From contig JACDDK010000050.1 in the NCBI GenBank assembly GCA_013817025.1, positions 396 to 7,172 of the forward strand: DNA of 6,777 nt. Reading direction: 5' to 3'. The notes below the pieces were generated by a model. It did not search any database, was not told the origin of the DNA, and worked only from the letters and a program-made list of their open reading frames with translations. Shown here one piece after another: positions 1 to 6,445 of the stretch. Source of the DNA: Rubrobacter sp. (lineage in GTDB: Bacteria; Actinomycetota; Rubrobacteria; Rubrobacterales; Rubrobacteraceae). Position 1 is the stretch's first letter. Every line of letters begins with the position of its first letter. A program made the position numbers and the translations under genes.

Positions 1-1
1 C

Positions 2-1165
2 ACGAACGGTCTCCTGAGCAGCGAGGACGTGGCCCCGACGCTGTTGAATCGGTTGGGCATCAAAGCCCCGCCGGAGATGGCCGGACGCGCCACCGAAGTC
101 CGGCCCGGAAGCGCGCCAGACGCGGCGCGGTTGCAAGAACGCCTCGCGTTCGTGGACGAGGAGCGTGCCGTTGTCTGGGCGCTGTTAGTCGGGGCTTCGG
201 CGGCGGCTGTCGTTCTGGGTACGGTCCTGCGGGGTCGCGACGGGGTGCGGATGGCGGTGCTTTTTCTCGTGTCTCTGCCTTTTGGGACGTTGGCCGCGGC
301 TGCGGTGCCGATCACTAACGCGGTGCTCGTGGCTGTTCTCGCAGCGGTTTTGGCGGGCGGGCTGGTTGTTTTGGCGCTTGGTTTTTCTTCGGGGAAACTG
401 GGTGGTTTGGCGGTGGTGTCGTTGGTTACCGTGGTGGTGGTGTTGGCGGATGCGGCGTTTGGGGGTAGGGTGATGGGGTTCTCGGTGTTGGGGCATGATC
501 CCGCCTACGGCACACGCTTTTACGGTATCGGCAACGAATACTCGGCGGTGGTCGCTGGGGCTCTGCCGCTTGGGGCGGGGCTGGCGGTCGGATGGCGACC
601 GCGTTTGATCGCGCTGGTCCCGGTCGTTGGGGTTGCGGCGATGGTCGCGCTCGGACTTCCTCCTATGGGCGCGGATGTCGGCGGCTCTCTGGCCCTGGGG
701 TCCGGGCTCGGAGCAACGGTGGGACTTCTGCGCGGCGGGCGACTGTTGAGCATAGCTCTCTGGTCGGGCGGCGGGTTGTTTGCGGCGGTGGTGCTCTTCG
801 TGGTCGGCGGTTCTCTGTTTCCGGACGTTTCGCATGGGGCGCGGGCGGCCAGTGGGGATGTGGCTTTGTATGAGGTTGCGGCGCGCAAGATCATCTTGAG
901 TTTGCGGCATCTTTTGAACCCGATCTGGGCCGTGTTGCTAATGGCTCTGGCGGCGCTAACGTTCTTCGGGTGGCGGCGGGTTCGGGGCGAGGTTGGTGGG
1001 CGGACCGTCGCGGCGGGAATGCTCGGCGCGGCGGTCGCGGCGGCGGCTTCGGGGGCGCTCAACGATTCGGGCATCCTGGCGGCGATCCTGGCGCTCGCGT
1101 ATCCGGCGGCGGCGGGGTTGATAGTCCTGATCCAGCCGAGAAATCCCTCGACTTCGGATATTTAA
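2..1165 (+). CDS. Multi-pass membrane protein with phosphatase-superfamily-like N-terminal remnant (5' partial)
   Basis: The reading frame is open from the first bases, so the gene begins upstream; the GTG at 29 is an internal Val codon, not a convincing start. 387 residues are visible. The first ~30 (LLSSEDVAPTLLNRLGI, then PPEMAGR) resemble the C-terminal end of alkaline-phosphatase/sulfatase-superfamily domains, where a 'DVAPTLL..LG' helix precedes a 'M.GR' turn. A charged linker (~30-55) follows, then about eleven hydrophobic segments from ~56 to 377. Between them are polar conserved-looking motifs: GTRFYGIGNEY (~170-180), MGADVGGS (~222-229) and ALNDSGI (~352-358). A soluble phosphatase-like domain joined to a membrane domain carrying FYGIGNEY-type motifs is, from memory, an uncharacterised architecture in Gram-positive bacteria. 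The enzyme's metal ligands, if any, lie outside the window. The stop is 1 bp before the next possible start, so co-expression with the glycosyltransferase is likely. The substrate is unknown; an envelope or lipid-linked phosphate compound is only a guess from context. Confidence 0.8.
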   Translation, partial: TNGLLSSEDVAPTLLNRLGIKAPPEMAGRATEVRPGSAPDAARLQERLAFVDEERAVVWALLVGASAAAVVLGTVLRGRDGVRMAVLFLVSLPFGTLAAAAVPITNAVLVAVLAAVLAGGLVVLALGFSSGKLGGLAVVSLVTVVVVLADAAFGGRVMGFSVLGHDPAYGTRFYGIGNEYSAVVAGALPLGAGLAVGWRPRLIALVPVVGVAAMVALGLPPMGADVGGSLALGSGLGATVGLLRGGRLLSIALWSGGGLFAAVVLFVVGGSLFPDVSHGARAASGDVALYEVAARKIILSLRHLLNPIWAVLLMALAALTFFGWRRVRGEVGGRTVAAGMLGAAVAAAASGALNDSGILAAILALAYPAAAGLIVLIQPRNPSTSDI

Positions 1166-1166
1166 C

Positions 1167-2456
1167 GTGGACGAAACCCCGCGTCGTAGACAGGAGCGCG
1201 GACGGCACATAACATTAGGCCCCGGAATGGCGAGTATCCTTGATGCCCAGGTCCAACCGGAGCTCTCCGTAGCAAGCCGTCGCCCCAACGGCGAGCGACC
1301 GAAGATACTGTTCGCTACCGTCGCCGTCGGCGGCGGACACGTCGCCACCGCGCACGCTATCTCCGAAGCCATCGAACGCTACTATCCGGGCCGATTCTCC
1401 ATGCGGGTCTCGGACTACGCCGAGGAGTTGGACGTTACAAGCTTCGACCGGCGGCACAAGAAGTTCTGGCGGCTGGCGTTGCGCTATCCGTTTATCGCCC
1501 GCGCCGGGCAGCGCCTCATAGATTCGTTCCCACGCACTACCGTCGCCGGTCAGCGGGGGCTCTTAGGCGGCTTCGCTCGGGCGGCGGCGGCGGACCTCGA
1601 ACGGGAACGTCCGTTGCTGGTGGTCTCTAACCACGGGCTGATCACTACGGGGCTGGCTCTGGCTCAGGAGCGGTACGGGTTGACGGCGCGGGTGCTCACT
1701 TACGCGACCGAGCCATACAACATCAGTGCTTATTGGGCGGATCCCAGGGCGGACCACGTCGTGGTCCCATCGCAGGCGGTGCGAAAAGACCTCGTCTCGA
1801 TGGGCGTTCCGGCGCACAAGGTATCCGTTTCCGGTTATCCGGTGCGGCAGTCGTTCCTGAACGCTCCATCAAAGACGGCGGCGCGGGAGATACTGGGTCT
1901 CGAAGAGCGGTTTACGTGCCTGATCTCGTTGGGCGGCGAGGGCGTCGTCGGTGGCCCGAACCGGCTCATAAAGGCCGTGCTGGATTCCGGGGCCGCGCCG
2001 CAGGTGATCGTCATAACCGGTCGCAACAAGAAGCTGCGCCGGGACCTGGAACAGCTGGATACGCCGAACCTGCGGGTCACGGGCTTTGTGGAGGAGATGG
2101 CCTCGCACGTGGCGGCGAGCGACGTGGTGATCGGCAAGGCTGGTCCGGCGTCGGTCTACGAGGCTCTGGCCGTTGGGCGACCGATGCTCGTCACCGGCCA
2201 CACCGGTCTGAACGAGCTGGGCGTGGCGCGGTTCGTGGAGCGCGAGAGGCTCGGGTGCCGGGCCGATTCGACAGCGGCGCTCTCCGAGGCCGTCCTGCGC
2301 TACGCCACAGAGCCCGCGCTGCTCGGGGACATCGAACGCCGGAGCCGCCGGTTGGACCTCGCCGGAGACACCGAGAGACTTGCCCATCACGTCGTGCGGT
2401 ACGCGCTGGGCCGCTCGACCGGCGTGGCGCCCAACGGTTCGTCGATCCGGGCATGA
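1167..2456 (+). CDS. GT28-type glycosyltransferase, MGDG-synthase/processive diacylglycerol glycosyltransferase-like
   Basis: The protein has 429 residues from the GTG at 1167, or 409 from the ATG at 1227. It should be a GT-B enzyme moving sugar from a nucleotide donor to a membrane acceptor at the cytoplasmic face. The N-terminal acceptor domain (~45-220) starts with ILFATVAVGGGH; the GGGH loop (55-58) is typical of the MGDG synthase N-terminal domain. SGYPVRQSF (222-230) matches the family's 'G.PVR..F' linker. The donor domain (~240-410) shows LISLGGEG (252-259), TGRNKKLRRDL (284-294), GFVEEM (306-311) and KAGPASVYEALA (324-335). The family's usual 'KPGG' and 'PGQEE.N' are altered here to KAGP and GHTGLNELG, so the sugar donor is uncertain. 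Residues 1-44 are poorly structured and neither start has a good ribosome-binding site: GTG lies 1 bp after the upstream stop, while the AGGAG at 1192-1196 is too far from the ATG. The gene overlaps the next by ATGA. A glycolipid product is inferred; another lipid-linked or small-molecule acceptor is possible. Confidence 0.9.
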   Translation: MDETPRRRQERGRHITLGPGMASILDAQVQPELSVASRRPNGERPKILFATVAVGGGHVATAHAISEAIERYYPGRFSMRVSDYAEELDVTSFDRRHKKFWRLALRYPFIARAGQRLIDSFPRTTVAGQRGLLGGFARAAAADLERERPLLVVSNHGLITTGLALAQERYGLTARVLTYATEPYNISAYWADPRADHVVVPSQAVRKDLVSMGVPAHKVSVSGYPVRQSFLNAPSKTAAREILGLEERFTCLISLGGEGVVGGPNRLIKAVLDSGAAPQVIVITGRNKKLRRDLEQLDTPNLRVTGFVEEMASHVAASDVVIGKAGPASVYEALAVGRPMLVTGHTGLNELGVARFVERERLGCRADSTAALSEAVLRYATEPALLGDIERRSRRLDLAGDTERLAHHVVRYALGRSTGVAPNGSSIRA

Positions 2457-3496
2457 AACGCGCTCTGGCGATGCTGGCGTCGAGTCTGGCGCTCGGTTTC
2501 GGCGGGCTTTATCTGGTGGCGGGCGGCGCGTTGTTCGAGGCGGAGACTTACCGGATGCAAGACCCGAGCCTGGGGTTGCTGGCGCTCTGTGGGCTCGCGC
2601 TGGTCGCGCAGTGGATGGCACCCGGCATCAAGTTGCAGTTGCTTTGCAGGGGCCAGAGCGTGTTTCTGACTTATCGGTCGGCGCTGCTGGCGCATCTGGT
2701 AGCGGTACTCGGGGCGGCGCTGACGCCGAGCAATACCGGAGGAGCGCCAGCGACGGTCGTCGCTCTTGGGCGGCTCGGAGTGCCGGCTGGTAAGGGGATC
2801 GGGGTAGTGGTTCAGGTGTTTGTTCTGGACCTCGTGTTCTTCTCGTGGTCCGCGCCGCTTGGGCTTTTTTACTTGATCTACTCGGACATCATCTCCCTGC
2901 CGAGGCAGGCCGAAGTCTTCGCTTTGGTGGCGGTCGGGCTGGCGGTGGCGGTGGCACTCGTTCTGAGCCGACGCCCCGAATTGGTCTCGTGCGTGATCCT
3001 CGCGGTGGCGAAGCGCCCGCTGTTCCGGCGGTTCGATGACCGGCTGATTAGCGTAGCGCGCGACTACACGCGCAGTGCTCGGGCGTACCGGAGGATGTCC
3101 GGAGCGGATTGGATACGGCTGCACGTCGTCACGGCGGTGGGATGGCTGGCGGGGTTCGTGATTCTGTGGTGTACGCTCGGGCTGTACGGCTCGGAGGTGG
3201 GTCTCTTTACCGTGTTGGCGCTGCTGGGGAGCCTCACCATGATCTCGCACTTCATCCCAACCCCCGGCGGCTCGGGTTTCATGGAAGCATCCGTAGCCCT
3301 GGCCGTCGGTGCCGGTGCTGGCAGTGTGGCGGCGGCGGTCCTCTCGTGGCGGCTGTTGAGCTTCTACCTGATCTTTCTTATAGGACCAGCCGCCGGATGG
3401 CTGCTGTACTTCTCGAAACCTCTCAGCCGTCCCCCGGCTTCCGGCCAAGCCCCGCCGCCCGTACCAGAAAAGCGTCCCGAAGGGCCGTCGGCATGA
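2453..3496 (+). CDS. UPF0104 / lysylphosphatidylglycerol synthase TM-domain (PF03706-type) membrane protein
   Basis: The 347-residue integral membrane protein starts at an ATG that overlaps the preceding TGA as ATGA. The same frame stays open for 240 codons upstream, but that stretch is Arg/Gly-rich shadow sequence inside the glycosyltransferase gene. About seven to nine hydrophobic segments are visible (roughly 4-25, 38-55, 72-90, 115-143, 152-171, 222-243, 248-267, 276-297, 299-319). Two family signatures are clear: TPSNTGGAPATVVALGRLGV (91-110), matching the 'TP...GG.P......L...G' loop, and HFIPTPGGSGFMEA (266-279), matching the 'P.P.G.G..E' loop near the C-terminus. The length fits the stand-alone membrane domain; there is no aminoacyl-transferase domain as in full MprF. 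MprF's membrane part flips lipids, and stand-alone members often sit beside glycosyltransferases, so a role in moving or handling the neighbour's glycolipid is a reasonable inference. The Pro-rich tail (322-347) lies almost wholly within the antisense overlap with the SDR gene. Confidence 0.9.
   Translation: MKRALAMLASSLALGFGGLYLVAGGALFEAETYRMQDPSLGLLALCGLALVAQWMAPGIKLQLLCRGQSVFLTYRSALLAHLVAVLGAALTPSNTGGAPATVVALGRLGVPAGKGIGVVVQVFVLDLVFFSWSAPLGLFYLIYSDIISLPRQAEVFALVAVGLAVAVALVLSRRPELVSCVILAVAKRPLFRRFDDRLISVARDYTRSARAYRRMSGADWIRLHVVTAVGWLAGFVILWCTLGLYGSEVGLFTVLALLGSLTMISHFIPTPGGSGFMEASVALAVGAGAGSVAAAVLSWRLLSFYLIFLIGPAAGWLLYFSKPLSRPPASGQAPPPVPEKRPEGPSA
3423..3496. other. 74-bp tail-to-tail coding overlap of convergent genes
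   Basis: The + strand membrane-protein gene ends at 3496 and the - strand SDR gene ends at 3423, so the last 24 codons of each (residues 324-347 and 585-608) plus both stops occupy the same DNA. No stem-loop followed by a T-run is visible between or around the two stops, so transcripts from both sides probably read into each other or end by a factor-dependent route. Confidence 0.85.
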
Positions 3497-5249
3497 ACGA
3501 CATCACCCGCGCCGGTATGGCGTCGAGCGTCGCCAACCGCCGCCCCGACGCCCGGCTGGAAAGCGCCGCCTTCGCAACGATCTTCGCCACCTTCTCCGGG
3601 CTCGTAGCCGTAGCCGTCCCCCATAAGGGACTCTCCAGAAAAGACTGTAGATAGGGGCTCCAACCGTCTTTGGAATTGGAAATTTCCTCACGCAGCACGG
3701 CTTGCGCTCTATCGGCGAACCCGGTCTTCATCGCGCCGGGCTGAATAACGACGACCTCGACACCCCACGGTTTCAACTCCATCCGCAGGGAGTCGGAGAG
3801 GGCTTCGAGGGCGTGTTTGGAGGCTGAGTACGCGCCCATGAACGGCGTCACGATAAAGCCGTTGGTCGAGGTGACGTTGACGATGCGGCCCCACCCCCGC
3901 CGCCGCATCCCCGGCGCGACCGCCCGCGCGAGCCGCAACGGCCCGTAAGCATTCACGTCGAAGTGAAGCTCGACCTCCTTGAAAGCCTGGCTCTCAAGCG
4001 CCCCCGGCCTCCCAACGCCCGCGACGTTCACCAGCAAGTCCACCGGACCACTCGCGCCCTCGATCTCCTCGACCACCGAACGCACGCACGCCTCCGAAGA
4101 AACGTCGAGCGCCACCGCGTGAATACCCTTCGTCGCCAACTCGGCGAGCGGTTCGCGCTCGACGTCCGCCGCCCACACGGTCAGGCCCTCGGCCCGCAGC
4201 TTGATCGCCACCGCCCGCCCGAGCCCCCGAGCCGCCCCCGTCACGAGCGCCACCGACGGACGCCGCAACAGGCCCGAAGCCCGCAGCCACTCCTCCGTCC
4301 TTCGCATACCATCCGCAAGGCCGAATTGCGGCTCGAAGCCGAGCACGTGACGGGCTTTCTCCGTGGAGTAGGTGGCACGGCTGGTCATTACACCGACCAT
4401 TTCGGCTGGCAGATGGGGACGGTGTCCGAGGAGTCGCTCGGCGCGTTCACCGGCGCGGGCCGCATTGCGAGCGAGGGTAACCGGGATGCGACGAAGAGGT
4501 TTTCCGGTCATGGTGGCGTAGGCGCCGAAAAACTCGTTCCAGGTCCTGGGTCCCGCACCGACGTTGAAGGTCTCGTTAGCGGCTTCGGGCGTGGTTCCGG
4601 CCAGGTCGAAGGCCAGAGCTACGTCGTCCACGAAAATCGGGGCCACAAGGTCTTCGCCGGTGCCGATGATCGCGGGTAGACCTTTGGATATAGCCGCGAA
4701 CGGCTCCTCCGTCCACGAGGGGGATTTCGGGCCGAAGATCATGGTCGGACGCATCACGACCATCTCGACGCCCGTCTCTCCGGCAACCCGTCGCGCCACC
4801 TTCTCGGCCTCTATCTTAGTGTCCCCGTAGAGGTCCCCAACGCTCCACGCGGGCGTTTTCTCGGAGATCACACCTCGAAGTACCGGCCCGTACACAGCCA
4901 CACTACTCGCCAGAACCACCCGCCGCGCTCCCGCTTTAGCGGCGGCTCGCACCACACCTTCCGTCCCTCGCACGTTGACCGCATGAGCCAGTTTCTCGTC
5001 GAAAGGCTTCCCCATCCAGGCCGCCAGATGGAATACGACCTCGCAACCACGGACCAGTTGCTCCAGCGCTCGTTCGTCCCGCACGTCACCAACGACGGGC
5101 TCCGCTCCGAGAGCGAGGAGCCTTGCGGCATCATCCTCCTTGCGGACTAACGTCCTCACGGTTCGTCCGCTCCGCAGCAAACGCCGCACCAGAGCGTTGC
5201 CGAGAGAGCCGCCCGCACCGGTAACGGCTACCGTTTTAGCATCGTTCAT
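3423..5249 (-). CDS. Tandem SDR fusion: extended (epimerase/3beta-HSD-like) domain plus classical short-chain dehydrogenase
   Basis: The 608-residue protein contains two complete Rossmann-fold oxidoreductases. Domain 1 (~5-325) is an extended SDR: TGAGGSLG (10-17), HLAA (74-77), Ser115/Ser116 in the SSVAVYG strand, catalytic Tyr141/Lys145 in YGDTK, RPTMIFGP (167-174) and FVDDVA (206-211). Domain 2 (~331-608) is a classical SDR: TGAARGLG (337-344), DV (382-383), NVAG (408-411), Asn433, Ser461, Tyr474/Lys478 in YSASK, and PG (504-505). The Ser-Tyr spacing of 13 matches active classical SDRs. Arg32/Arg36 after strand 2 of domain 1 suggest NADP(H); Asp362 at the same place in domain 2 suggests NAD(H). 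The linker is only about 5-10 residues. Each half is near usual family length, so this looks like a genuine fusion, not a truncated or frameshifted gene. The ATG overlaps the upstream stop as ATGA and has an AAAGGA site 7 nt before it. Substrate is unknown: sugar nucleotide, sterol-like or lipid carbonyl/alcohol are all possible. Confidence 0.93.
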   Translation of the reverse strand: MNDAKTVAVTGAGGSLGNALVRRLLRSGRTVRTLVRKEDDAARLLALGAEPVVGDVRDERALEQLVRGCEVVFHLAAWMGKPFDEKLAHAVNVRGTEGVVRAAAKAGARRVVLASSVAVYGPVLRGVISEKTPAWSVGDLYGDTKIEAEKVARRVAGETGVEMVVMRPTMIFGPKSPSWTEEPFAAISKGLPAIIGTGEDLVAPIFVDDVALAFDLAGTTPEAANETFNVGAGPRTWNEFFGAYATMTGKPLRRIPVTLARNAARAGERAERLLGHRPHLPAEMVGVMTSRATYSTEKARHVLGFEPQFGLADGMRRTEEWLRASGLLRRPSVALVTGAARGLGRAVAIKLRAEGLTVWAADVEREPLAELATKGIHAVALDVSSEACVRSVVEEIEGASGPVDLLVNVAGVGRPGALESQAFKEVELHFDVNAYGPLRLARAVAPGMRRRGWGRIVNVTSTNGFIVTPFMGAYSASKHALEALSDSLRMELKPWGVEVVVIQPGAMKTGFADRAQAVLREEISNSKDGWSPYLQSFLESPLWGTATATSPEKVAKIVAKAALSSRASGRRLATLDAIPARVMSFMPTALRDAFLVRAAGLGRKPGDG

Positions 5250-6445
5250 GCGATGGTCCTTTGCAGTGGTTTTTCCGACGCTTTCTTCGAGGTCTTCCGG
5301 TCGTGGAGCAGGCCGGTGTAGATCTCCTGTAGCTTCTCCCCACTCCGGTTTACGTCGTGCGACCTTGCCGCTGCGACGGCGTTTTCTTGCAGTCGCTCCA
5401 ACTCTTGGGGATGGTCGAGCAGCTGTTCGACGGCATCGACTACCTCGTCTGGTCTTTCGGGACGGTAGCGGAGACCGCAGTCCGCTTCCCGTACCATCTC
5501 CGGGACGGCGCTGGACGGTACGTCCGCCGCGACCACCGCGCAGCGCCGGGCCATTGCCTCCAGCGTGGCGATACTCTGTAGCTCCGTCGGGGACGGCATC
5601 AAGAAGAGGTCGCCCGCGAGGAGCAGGTCCTCCTTCTCCCCCTCCGGCACGTAGCCGAGAAACCGCACCTCGTCCGCGAGCCCGAGTTTCGCCGCCCGCT
5701 CTTCCAGCGCCCGGCGCAGAGGTCCGCTACCCGCCACTACGAGCCGCCAGTCCCGGCGACGCTCCGCGAGCGCCGACGCCAGGGAGAGCAGATCCCGCGG
5801 GCGCTTCTCGTGCGTCAGGCGACCGACGTGGACAAGTAGGTGCCGCTTGCCATCGAGGAGTTTTCGTCGCATGGTGGCGGCGCGTTCCTCTTCGGCGACC
5901 CCGATGCGCGGGAGCCGAATGCCGTTGGAGACGACGTGTACGGGGCGCGAGGTGTAGTCTTCGGCGAGGCGGGCGGCGAACGCAGTCGGCGCGACGAGGA
6001 GATCTGGTTTCCGGTAGAGAGCCGTGTACCAGCGCCGCAGCGCCGCCGTCACTGGTCCGCGCAGCAGGGAGAAATGCAGGGCCGCGCTCTCTTCTTGGGT
6101 GTGAAAGCCCATTACGGCGGGGACGTTCTCGCGGCGGGCGAGGGTCAAGGTTCGTAGGGCGAGGGGTGTTGGGGTGTTGATCTGGACCACATCCGCCCAC
6201 TTTAGAAGGGTGTTTATCTCCCCGGAACGTGGCAGCGCGAGGTGGGTTTGCTTCTCCCCCGGCCGCCACACCGGCAGGCGCTCGACCGTTACTCCCGGTG
6301 GCGGTTGCGTAGGTGTTCGCTCTTCTCCGGCGAGGGCGCGGACTTCGTGACCGAGGGAGATCAGGGCTTGAACGTGGCCCTCGGTGGCGGCGGCCTGTCC
6401 CCCGTAGCCCGGATACAAGTCGTCCGCGACGACGGCTATACGCAC
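5246..6445 (-). CDS. GT4-family glycosyltransferase
   Basis: The 399-residue protein is a retaining GT-B glycosyltransferase with the full GT4 layout. The N-terminal acceptor domain begins MRIAVVADDLYPGYGG; the glycine loop at 12-16 is typical. Further marks are INTPTPLALRTL (89-100), GFHTQEES (113-120), PDLLVAPT (147-154) and VVSNGI (171-176). The C-terminal donor domain shows HVGRLTHEKRP (206-216, with the Arg209/Lys214 pair expected to bind donor phosphate), VVAGSGPLR (236-244), FLGYVP (262-267) and the EX7E element Glu288-Glu296 in PTELQSIATLEAMA. Length is ordinary for the family. The Lys-rich tail (~383-399) could help membrane association, but that is speculative. No signal peptide is seen. 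The GTG start shares one base with the dut TAG stop (TAGTG), has a weak GGGGA site 7 nt upstream, and its own stop overlaps the next gene by ATGA. The resemblance is to bacterial diacylglycerol or phosphatidylinositol glycosyltransferases, but acceptor and sugar cannot be assigned. Confidence 0.93.
   Translation of the reverse strand: MRIAVVADDLYPGYGGQAAATEGHVQALISLGHEVRALAGEERTPTQPPPGVTVERLPVWRPGEKQTHLALPRSGEINTLLKWADVVQINTPTPLALRTLTLARRENVPAVMGFHTQEESAALHFSLLRGPVTAALRRWYTALYRKPDLLVAPTAFAARLAEDYTSRPVHVVSNGIRLPRIGVAEEERAATMRRKLLDGKRHLLVHVGRLTHEKRPRDLLSLASALAERRRDWRLVVAGSGPLRRALEERAAKLGLADEVRFLGYVPEGEKEDLLLAGDLFLMPSPTELQSIATLEAMARRCAVVAADVPSSAVPEMVREADCGLRYRPERPDEVVDAVEQLLDHPQELERLQENAVAAARSHDVNRSGEKLQEIYTGLLHDRKTSKKASEKPLQRTIA
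5257..5262 (-). promoter_or_regulatory. Ribosome-binding site of the SDR fusion gene
   Basis: AAAGGA on the - strand lies 7 nt before the ATG at 5249, inside the last codons of the GT4 gene. It is the clearest Shine-Dalgarno match in the window and supports the chosen start, together with the ATGA overlap. Confidence 0.55.

Noticed and set aside
230..500. Strongly G/T-rich coding stretch in the first gene, considered as horizontal transfer or a structural DNA element
   Set aside because: Val, Leu, Gly and Ala codons of consecutive membrane helices explain the G/T bias; the frame stays intact and no repeat boundary or motif is visible.
185..910. 241-codon open frame on the - strand opposite the first gene
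   Set aside because: It is dominated by Arg, His, Gln and Pro, with no domain; complementary to membrane-helix codons.
1733..2452. 240-codon upstream extension of the UPF0104 frame
   Set aside because: It lies wholly inside the GT28 gene in another frame and is Arg/Gly-rich without domain character; the protein begins naturally at the ATGA overlap at 2453 with a membrane helix.
2387..3448. 353-codon open frame on the - strand opposite the UPF0104 gene
   Set aside because: Its translation is rich in Arg, Gln, His and Pro with no recognisable domain, as expected for the antisense shadow of a high-GC membrane-protein gene.
3963..4679. 238-codon open frame on the + strand opposite the SDR fusion
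   Set aside because: Arg/His/Pro-rich low-complexity translation covering the well-supported SDR gene; a GC-driven shadow.
5140..6180. 346-codon open frame on the + strand opposite the GT4 gene
   Set aside because: Extreme Arg/Pro/Ala/Gly content and no motif; the - strand frame here has every GT4 signature.
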